Source: JACVRW01 sp963734025
GTDB lineage: Bacteria > Actinomycetota > Thermoleophilia > Solirubrobacterales > Thermoleophilaceae
DNA length: 64,000 nucleotides
Reading direction: 5' to 3'
Assembly (NCBI GenBank): GCA_963734025.1
Contig: CAVTFR010000011.1
Coordinates: 248,001 to 312,000 of the forward strand
Of the stretch, positions 56,802 through 64,000 are shown piece by piece. Positions within the stretch are counted from its first letter, which is position 1; every line of letters begins with the position of its first letter. The notes beneath the pieces are model-generated. The model searched no databases and had not been told where the DNA came from. It saw only the letters and a program-made list of their open reading frames with translations. The position numbers were made by a program, and so were the translations under genes.

Positions 56802-58443
56802 CTCGCAGCGGGTAGCGCTCGGTCGCGCCGCGGTCGGTGTCGAGGTCGCTCGGCGCCACCAGGTAGTAGCGGTAGCGACCCGAGCGGACCGCGGTGAAGG
56901 AGGCCTCGAAGAGCCCCTTGCGGCCGTGCACGTCGCGCGCGTGCACCTTGCGCCAGCGGCCGCTCTTCAGCTGCTGCACGACGAGCCGCAGTACGCGCTT
57001 GCGCGGCCCCACGCTGCCGGCGATCGCGAGTGGCTCCCCGCGCACGCCGCGGCGCGGCGCCTCGGTCACGAGGATCACCGGCCGCAGATGCAGCAGCAGC
57101 CGCGCCGAAGTCGCCCGCCGCAGTGGTGCCCGGCCCCGATAGCGCACGCGGACGTACATGCGCCGCGCGGGCTTGAGCTCGCTGAAGAAGACGCCGTCGG
57201 GCCCGGTGGTCATGCGCCGGGCCGTCCGCCACGAGCCGTCGCTCGCGACCTGCAGCTCGAGCAGCTCGCCCGCGAGCGGCAGGCCGTTCGGGTCGAGAAG
57301 CGCGCCGGAGACGGGCGCGGGCTGCCCGAAGTCGAGGCTGTCGTCGGTGAGGCCGGCCGTGAGCCGGGTGGCGAACGACTGGAAGGGCGCAACGGCGCCG
57401 GTCTCGACGAGCGCGCGCAGCTCGGGCAGCTGCGCGTACAGCGCCGCTCCCGGACAGGCGGTGCGCCCCGTGTCGCGGTGCCCGATCACGCGCTCGAGCG
57501 TCACCCGCGCGCCCGCGCCGTAGCGGCTCGCGGAGCCGCCCGCGCTCGTAACCGTGACCGCGCCGCCGAGCGGCTGCCCGTGGATGGTGAGCTTCCAGCG
57601 GATGTAGCTCGCCATCGCGGAGAGCGCCTCGGGTGTCTGGGGCAGGCTGGTGTGGTCGCCGATGTTCGAGATTCCGGCGGTGACCGAGTTGAAGCCCTGC
57701 GCCTGAGCCCCGACGACCGCCTTGTCGAGGCCCCCCGCGCGGCCCTCGTAGAGCGTCCCGTACTTGTCGACGAGCGCGTTGTAGCCGATGTCGTTCCAGC
57801 CGTTTGAGTTGCGGTGGTAACGGCAGATGGCGAGCACGATGCCCGGCGCCTCGGCCGGCGTGTAGTCGTTCAGCGACACCGTGTGGTGGACGTGCACGGA
57901 CCGCACCTCGCCGTAGTCGGGGGAAGAGCGGGGCGGGCAGCCCGACGCTCCCCACTGAGCGCGCGTGACGTATGGGGGCGGGGTGGTCTGCGCGGCGCGC
58001 GCCCTGAGCTTGGCCGGTCGCATACCGACGTCCACGAAGTGGAGCCGCAGGCCCGGCAGGCGCCTGCTCAGCTTGTACTGGACGGCCCCGGCGCGGCCGA
58101 CCCAGATCGGCTCCGAGCCGCTCGCATGATGCTCCCCGCGGCGAGGATCGGGGTTGTGCTCGGCCTCTGAGTGCAGGTGCTCCCAGCGGCTCCAGCGCCC
58201 GCCGCGCCGCACGCGCAGCTCGATGTCGGGCCGTGCGCGCCCGCGCCAGCGCATCCCGACGAGGTTGAAGCGCCGCGGGGTTGCGAGCCTGCTGGACACA
58301 ACGGCCCCGCCGGCGGCGCTCACCGCCTGGTCGCCGGCGTCGGGCGCCAGCTCGAAGTCGGCAGGGGCAGGCTGCGCGGCGAGCGCGGTGGAGGCCGGGA
58401 TCAGGGCGCAGACGAGCGCGGCTGCGGGAGCAAGCAGCTTCAC
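56785..58443 (-). CDS. Secreted N-acetylmuramoyl-L-alanine amidase (PGRP-type)
   Basis: A 552-residue exported amidase. A signal peptide (LLAPAAALVCALIPASTALA, cleaved near AQPA) is followed by a beta-rich N-terminal domain, then an Amidase_2/PGRP domain with VTRAQWGASG, VHVHHTVSLNDYTPAEAPGI, YNALVDKYGTLYEGR and GHRDTGRTACPGAALY (zinc ligands His, His and the C-terminal Cys). The C-terminal 200 residues form two Ig-like/carboxypeptidase-regulatory beta modules. The GTG start is used. It cleaves the peptide from MurNAc and remodels peptidoglycan. Confidence 0.9.
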   Translation of the reverse strand: MKLLAPAAALVCALIPASTALAAQPAPADFELAPDAGDQAVSAAGGAVVSSRLATPRRFNLVGMRWRGRARPDIELRVRRGGRWSRWEHLHSEAEHNPDPRRGEHHASGSEPIWVGRAGAVQYKLSRRLPGLRLHFVDVGMRPAKLRARAAQTTPPPYVTRAQWGASGCPPRSSPDYGEVRSVHVHHTVSLNDYTPAEAPGIVLAICRYHRNSNGWNDIGYNALVDKYGTLYEGRAGGLDKAVVGAQAQGFNSVTAGISNIGDHTSLPQTPEALSAMASYIRWKLTIHGQPLGGAVTVTSAGGSASRYGAGARVTLERVIGHRDTGRTACPGAALYAQLPELRALVETGAVAPFQSFATRLTAGLTDDSLDFGQPAPVSGALLDPNGLPLAGELLELQVASDGSWRTARRMTTGPDGVFFSELKPARRMYVRVRYRGRAPLRRATSARLLLHLRPVILVTEAPRRGVRGEPLAIAGSVGPRKRVLRLVVQQLKSGRWRKVHARDVHGRKGLFEASFTAVRSGRYRYYLVAPSDLDTDRGATERYPLRVTNPA

Positions 58444-58532
58444 CGTTCCCGGAACACGTTGTCAGGGGCCCGGTTGCGGGCTCGCAAGATTCCTTGCAGG
58501 ATAAATCCCTGCAAGCGACCGCCCAAGCGCGG

Positions 58533-59255
58533 CTACGGAATCGGCTCTGGGCCGCGCGAGCGGTGCTCGTCGCGGAACGCGCGCAGCGCGTCGAAGAGCT
58601 CGGGCGTGAACTCGTCGCAGAGCAGGAGCTGGCCGCGTCCGTTGGGCGGCGGGTCGCCGTTCCAGGCCGTGGCCGCGACCGCGTACGGCATGTTCCTGCG
58701 CGGCACCAGGAACATCTGGTACGTGTCCTCGTCGTAGAGCGCCTTCAGCTCCGCACGCTGCTCGCGCGTCAGGCTCGGCTTGAACCAGATGATCACGCGG
58801 CCGTGCTCCAGCCCGTGCACGAGCTCCTCGTCGCTCGGCGCGTCGCTGTAGGCGCCGTCCTCGGCGGGGATCTGGTAATGGCGACCCGAGCTCGGCGGGT
58901 TCGTGTCGTACTTCACCCGCTCGTCGAGGGACGTGGTGTGGTCCTGGGTGCCGCTCCCCTCGACGGTTCTGAGCTGACAGTTCGCCGCGTTGGCGGCCGG
59001 CCGCACCTCGAACACGCTCTGCTCCGGTACGCTGCCGCCGCTCGGCAGCACGTCGCTCGAGGCGCTGGCGGAGCCGCCACCGCCGTCACTACCGCCGAGC
59101 GCCAGCACCGCGATCACCGCGAGCACGGCAACCACGAGCAGCCCGGCGACGCCGTAGCCGACGAGCTGCTTGCGTTGCTTCGCCTCGCGGGCCTGCCGCT
59201 CGCGCTCCTCGCGCTCGCGGCGCAGCGCCTCCTTCTGCTCTCTGCGGTGGGACAC
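58533..59255 (-). CDS. DUF3105 membrane protein
   Basis: A 240-residue protein: a charged N-terminal coiled coil (REQKEALRREREERERQARE), one helix (LVGYGVAGLLVVAVLAVIAV), a Ser/Gly linker, and the DUF3105 domain with YDTNPPSSGRHYQIPAEDG and ELVHGLEHGRVIIWF. The family is common in actinobacteria and archaea, with conserved histidines that may bind metal, and has no assigned activity. The GTG start 59255 follows TACGCT (59264-59269) by 8 nt. Confidence 0.85.
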   Translation of the reverse strand: MSHRREQKEALRREREERERQAREAKQRKQLVGYGVAGLLVVAVLAVIAVLALGGSDGGGGSASASSDVLPSGGSVPEQSVFEVRPAANAANCQLRTVEGSGTQDHTTSLDERVKYDTNPPSSGRHYQIPAEDGAYSDAPSDEELVHGLEHGRVIIWFKPSLTREQRAELKALYDEDTYQMFLVPRRNMPYAVAATAWNGDPPPNGRGQLLLCDEFTPELFDALRAFRDEHRSRGPEPIP

Positions 59256-59281
59256 GGCGGCGAAGCGTAGTGAAGCCCGGC

Positions 59282-60202
59282 TCAGGTGGAGGGGCGGCGG
59301 CGGGCGGCCGAGCGGGACTTCGAGCCGGTCGCGCGCCTGCGTCCGCCGGAGTCGGAGCGAGCCCGGAAGCACTCATCAACGAAGGCGACGATCTCGCCGG
59401 TCAGGCGCTCGGGAGTCAGGCGCAGCTCGAGGATCGAGGAGGCCTCGACGAGCCGGGCGTTCGGCAGCTCCCGAACGAGCATGTCGGAGTCGGAGAAGGG
59501 ATGGATCGGGTCGCGGTAGTGGCCGATCACAAGCGTGGGATGCTGCATCTGCCCGCGCACCTCGCTGGGCGGCGCCACGCGACCGAAGAAGAGGCCCTGC
59601 AGAACCGAAGCCGAGGGCTTCGGGTCCTGGCTCACCCAGTCGAGCAGCATGTCGGCGAGCAGGGTCGTCCCGCGTGGAACCAGCTGGGCGCCGCGCCCGG
59701 CGAGCCGAGCCAGCGGCGCCCCGAAGGTCAGCCCGACGAGCAGGGGCGTGAAGCCGATCGCGCAGCCGAGCAGGGCGTTGTCGAGCACGGGCATCTCGAT
59801 CAGGAGCCCCTTGACGCGGTCAGGCGCCGCCGCGGCGGCCTCGAGGGCGGTGTTGGCGCCGAGCGAGGCCCCGCCGAGCACCGCCCGCTCGATGCCTGCG
59901 TGGTCGAGCAGGGCGATCGCCTGGCGGCCGAAGGCCGGCATCGAGTAGCTCGACATCTCCGGCGGGCGGTCCGAGTCCCCGTGTCCGAGCAGGTCGAGCG
60001 AGAGCACGTGATTGTCGCGCGCGGCGAGCGCCTCGGCGAGCGGCGCGTGCATGCGGCGGGAGAAGAGCAGGCCCGGCATCAGCACGACGACCCGCTCGCC
60101 TGCCCCGTACTCGTCGTACACGAGCCGGTGTCCCTCGAAGTCGAACGTCCTCGTGACGGCCTCCATCGAGTCGCCGAGGTTAGACGGGCCGCCCGCTTGC
60201 AT
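59282..60202 (-). CDS. Alpha/beta-hydrolase (esterase/lipase-like)
   Basis: A 306-residue protein: VVLMPGLLFSRRMHAPLAEA, SLDLLGHGDSDRPPEMSSYS, nucleophile elbow LGGASLGANTALEAA and acid/His region HPTLVIGHYRDPIHPFSDSD. The C-terminus is basic and disordered. It is an ordinary alpha/beta hydrolase; an aryl-ester or lactone substrate cannot be named. ATG 60202 has AGAGG 9-10 nt upstream; ATG 60166 is an alternative. It diverges from the molybdenum-hydroxylase genes. Confidence 0.8.
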   Translation of the reverse strand: MQAGGPSNLGDSMEAVTRTFDFEGHRLVYDEYGAGERVVVLMPGLLFSRRMHAPLAEALAARDNHVLSLDLLGHGDSDRPPEMSSYSMPAFGRQAIALLDHAGIERAVLGGASLGANTALEAAAAAPDRVKGLLIEMPVLDNALLGCAIGFTPLLVGLTFGAPLARLAGRGAQLVPRGTTLLADMLLDWVSQDPKPSASVLQGLFFGRVAPPSEVRGQMQHPTLVIGHYRDPIHPFSDSDMLVRELPNARLVEASSILELRLTPERLTGEIVAFVDECFRARSDSGGRRRATGSKSRSAARRRPST

Positions 60203-60250
60203 GCCATAGCATCCTCTCCGGGACGAGGTGAGCAACGCTGGAGGTATGGA

Positions 60251-60732
<482 letters not shown>

Positions 60733-60736
<4 letters not shown>

Positions 60737-63180
60737 ACGTCGGAACGCCGATGAAGCGCAAGGAAGACCCCCGGATGATCACCGGGCGGGGGCGCTACAC
60801 CGAGGACATCAATCTTCCGGGGATGCTCCACGCCGCGATCATTCGCTCCCCCGAGGCGCACGCCGACATCGTTTCCATCGACACGTCGGTGGCCAGGGAG
60901 CACCCCGGAGTGGTGGCGGTGCTCACCGGCGAGGAGATGGCGGGGGACTTCGCCGGCGGCCTGCCGTCGGTCTGGAACCCGCCCGGCGTCGAGGTCCGCA
61001 AGCCCGACCATTGGCCGCTCAAGCGCGGCCAGGTCAAGCACGTCGGCGACCCTGTGGCCGTGGTTGTGGCGGCCGATCGCGGTGTCGCGGCCGACGCGGC
61101 GGAGGACGTGATCGTCGACTACGAGCCCAAGCCCGTCGTGGTCGACCCGGAGGCCGCCCTCAAGGACGGCGCTCCGCTCGTGTGGGAGAGCTTCGGCACC
61201 AACAAGACCCACGAGTGGGGGGTGTCCGGCGGGGACATCGACGCCGCGCTCGCGGAGGCGGACGTCACGGTCACGAAGCGGTTCGTCAACCACCGCACCG
61301 CGGGCGCGCCGATCGAGCCGCGCTGCTCGATCGCGGAGCCTCGCGGCGAGGGCCTGACCCTTTACTCCACCACACAGATTCCCCACATCGCCCGCTTCAT
61401 CCTCGGCGGCATGCTCGGCATACCCGAGGACAAGCTGCGGGTGGTGGCGCCCGATGTGGGCGGCGGCTTCGGGTCGAAGCTGCAGGTCTACGGTGAGGAG
61501 GCGCTCGTCCTCGCGCTCGCCAAGCGGCTCGGCCGCCCGATCAAGTGGACGGAGACGCGCTCCGAGCACATGACGACGAGCCATCACGGCCGCGACCAGA
61601 TCAACACGGTCACGCTCGGCGCGATGCGCGACGGCACGATCACCGGCTGCCAGGCCGACATCATCGCCGACCTGGGCGCCTACATGATGCTGCTCACGCC
61701 CTTCATACCGACGCTGGGCTTCCCGGTGATGGGCGGTTGCTACAGGTGGCCCGCGATCGACATCAAGATCACCGGCGTCTTCACGAACAAGATGTGCACC
61801 GACGCCGTCCGCGGCGCCGGGCGGCCGGAGGGGACCTACTGGATCGAGCTGGCAATGGACAGCCTCGCCGACGAGCTCGGAATGGACCGGCTCGAGCTGC
61901 GCCGCAAGAACTTCATCGCCAAGGAGGAGTTCCCGTTCCAGACCGCTCTCGGGATCACCTACGACTCGGGCGACTACCACGGCACGCTCGACAAGCTGCT
62001 CCAGAAGTTCGACGTCGAGGCGTTCCGTCGCGAACAGGAGGAGCTGCGTGGGCGCGGCGTCTACCGCGGCGTCGGCTTCTCGACCTGGGTCGAGGTCTGC
62101 GGCCTCGCGCCCTCGCGCGCGGTCGGGCCGCAGGGCGTCGGGCTGCATGCGGCGTTCTACGAGTCCGCGAACGTGCGCGTCACGCCCACCGGATCGGCGA
62201 TCGTCTACTCCGGCACCTCGCCACACGGCCAGGGGATCGACACGAGCTTCGCCCAGATCGCGGGCGACATCCTCGGCATCGACCCGCAGAACGTGAGCAT
62301 CCTCCACGGCGACACCGACCAGGGCGCGTGGGGCTGGAACACATACGGGTCGCGCTCGCTCGCGGTGGGCGGCGAGGCGCTCGCGCGCGCCGCGCGCAAG
62401 GTACAGGACAAGGCCAAGCTCATCTGCGCGGCGCTGCTCGAGGCGTCGCCTGACGACATCGAGCTGAGCGACGGCAAGTACCAGGTCAAGGGCTCGCCCG
62501 ACAAGTCGATGACGATGGCCGAGATCTCCGGCGCGGCGCACATCCCGCCGCAGGAGCTGCCGGCGGACATCGAGCCTGGCCTCGAGGAGAGCTCCTTCTT
62601 CGACCCCGAGAACTTCGTGTTCCCGTTCGGCGCGCACGCATGCGTCGTCGAGGTCGACGCCGAGACCGGCAAGGTCAAGGTGATTCGCTACGCGGCGGTC
62701 GACGACTGCGGCCCCGCCATCAACCCGATGCTGATCGACGGCCAGATCCACGGCGGCATCGTGCACGCGATCGGGCAGGCGCTCTACGAGCAGGTGGTGT
62801 ACGACGAGGACGGCCAGCTCGTGACCGGCACGTTCGTCGACTACGCGCTGCCGACGGCCGCGGAGGTGCCGTCGTTCGAGACCGACCGCACCGAGACGCC
62901 CTCGCCGGTCAACTCGCTCGGCGTGAAGGGCATCGGCGAGGCCGGCACGATCGCAGCGACGCCCGCCGTGGCGTCCGCCGTGCTCGACGCAATCCGCCCG
63001 CTCGGCGTGACCGAGCTCGACATGCCGATGACGCCGATGCGCGTCTGGCAGGCGATCGAGGCGGCCAAGGGCCGTGGCGAAGGCCCGCGCGCGACCGAGC
63101 AGGGCAGGCCGCTCGACGAGCACGGGCAGGGTGCCTCGGGGAGCGGGCCCGCCGGCCCTGACGAGGGAGGTGGGGCATGA
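60733..63180 (+). CDS. Molybdenum-hydroxylase large subunit (CoxL/xanthine-dehydrogenase family)
   Basis: An 815-residue Mo-cofactor subunit. The domain order is aldehyde-oxidase a/b-hammerhead, then the Mo-cofactor part: VAPDVGGGFGSKLQVYGEEA, TDAVRGAGRPEGTYWIELAM, SGTSPHGQGIDTSFAQI and the catalytic Glu in VKGIGEAGTIAATPAVA. The active-site loop is AVRGAGR, not the form I AYxCSFR, and close to form II AYRGAGR with Tyr to Val. It is more likely a general aldehyde/heterocycle hydroxylase than a CO dehydrogenase. The gene order S-L-M differs from the M-S-L of CO oxidisers. Confidence 0.93.
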
Positions 63181-64000
63181 TCACGGCGGCGTTCGACTAC
63201 GAGGTGCCGGAGAGCCTCGAGGAGGCGATCCGGATGCTGCACGAGAACGGCGAGGACGCGAAGCTGCTCGCCGGCGGGCATTCGCTGCTGCCGCTGATGA
63301 AGCTGCGGCTTGCCGCTCCGACGCTCTTGATCGACCTGCGCCAGATCCCGGGCTTGCACGGGATCCAGCGTGACAACGGCTCCTGGCGGATCGGTCCGAT
63401 GACCCGGCACGCCGACCTCCAGGACACGCCCGAGCTCGGGCTCGCCTCGCGCGCGGCGTCGCTGATCGCCGATCAGCAGGTCCGCAACCGCGGCACGATC
63501 GGCGGCTCGCTGGCGCACGGCGACCCCGCCTCCGACCTGCCGGCCGTGCTGCTCGCCTGCGACGGCGAAGTCGCCGTGCGCGGCCCGGGCGGTGACCGTG
63601 AGATCGCGGCGGCGGATCTCTTCGAGGACTACCTGACGACCACGCTCGCGGACGACGAGGTGATCACCAGCATCCGCCTGCCCGCCCTCGACGGCTACGG
63701 CGTCGGCTATCAGAAGTTCACGCGGCGAGCCGAGGACTGGGCGATGGTCGGCGTCGCGGCCGTGGTCAAGAAGGCCGAGGACGGCTCCTGCAAGGACGTC
63801 CGCATCGGGCTCACGCACATGGCTGCGACCCCGCTGCGGGCGACGACGGCCGAGGACGCGTTGCGCGGCGCTGCGCTCGATGCCGGCTCGATCGCCGCGG
63901 CTGCGGAGCATGCGGCCGAGGGCACCGAGCCGCCCGGCGACCTGAACGCGACCCCCGACTACAAGCGCCACCTGGCTCGCGTGCTCACGCGGCGCGCGCT
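63177..64000 (+). CDS. Molybdenum-hydroxylase FAD subunit (CoxM-like), 3' truncated by window edge
   Basis: The FAD-binding medium subunit; about 274 codons are in the window. Landmarks: FDYEVPESLEEAIRMLHENG, the flavin loop LLAGGHSLLPLMKLRLA, and the second loop GTIGGSLAHGDPASDLPAVL. It carries electrons from the 2Fe-2S clusters to an external acceptor. The ATG overlaps the large-subunit stop by 4 bp. Family ends near 290 residues, so only a short C-terminal piece is missing. Confidence 0.95.
   Translation, partial: MITAAFDYEVPESLEEAIRMLHENGEDAKLLAGGHSLLPLMKLRLAAPTLLIDLRQIPGLHGIQRDNGSWRIGPMTRHADLQDTPELGLASRAASLIADQQVRNRGTIGGSLAHGDPASDLPAVLLACDGEVAVRGPGGDREIAAADLFEDYLTTTLADDEVITSIRLPALDGYGVGYQKFTRRAEDWAMVGVAAVVKKAEDGSCKDVRIGLTHMAATPLRATTAEDALRGAALDAGSIAAAAEHAAEGTEPPGDLNATPDYKRHLARVLTRRA

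Overview
The window is about 70% GC, packed with short intergenic gaps and many GTG/TTG starts, and carries a chromosomal replication-origin neighbourhood (rpmH, dnaA, dnaN, recF, gyrB, gyrA with parA/parB). Gene content and order point to an actinobacterium, most likely class Thermoleophilia (Solirubrobacterales/Gaiellales type). Supporting signs are the FHA/PP2C/FtsW/PBP/PknB cluster, DUF4446 beside pheA, GyrB with a large insertion, and envelope proteins typical of that class. The class assignment is inference; Actinomycetota is much safer. No transposons, phage genes, CRISPR arrays or rRNA genes are visible, and there is one tRNA (Ile-GAU).

Layout. 1-1350: end of a D-Ala-D-Ala ligase, a DUF151 nuclease-like gene and tRNA-Ile. 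1362-6272 (minus): the block rpmH-rnpA-yidD-yidC-jag-rsmG-parA-parB. 6517-15772 (plus): dnaA-dnaN-recF-DUF721-gyrB-gyrA. 15773-16116: a gene-free stretch with strong RNA-like structure and a terminator hairpin. 16117-20192: SnoaL-like, coiled-coil, HNH, DUF4446, pheA and a membrane-anchored CARDB-like protein. 20289-32089: an envelope-signalling cluster of three Ser/Thr kinases, two FHA proteins, PP2C phosphatase, FtsW/RodA, PBP, a PASTA segment and a second Ddl. 32106-38953: DsbA-like, purM, DedA, DUF354, a WbpM-type SDR and a LytR_C protein. 39000-45445: a cyclase-AAA-TPR regulator, GNAT, a LacI regulator with a divergent small gene, and a MarR-GNAT fusion. 45418-58443: surface-polysaccharide genes mixed with exported beta-propeller/Ig-like proteins and an amidase. 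58533-64000: DUF3105, a hydrolase and a molybdenum-hydroxylase operon (S-L-M) running off the window.

How the parts fit. The left half is the replication/segregation core; two identical parS-like 16-mers flank the rpmH-dnaA region, one at the start of rsmG and one at the start of dnaN. The middle couples peptidoglycan synthesis (Ddl, FtsW, PBP) to Ser/Thr phosphorylation. The right half makes and exports glycans.

Main points for a second look: the parS pair and the lack of recognisable DnaA boxes at the expected oriC; a frameshift separating the PknB kinase from its PASTA repeats; the unexplained structured region after gyrA; a recurring TAnnnT hexamer 6-12 nt upstream of start codons, suggesting widespread (near-)leaderless transcription; and clear palindromic operators at lacI and marR. 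I see no clearly new multi-gene system; the kinase/FHA/cell-wall cluster and the structured RNA are the most promising leads.
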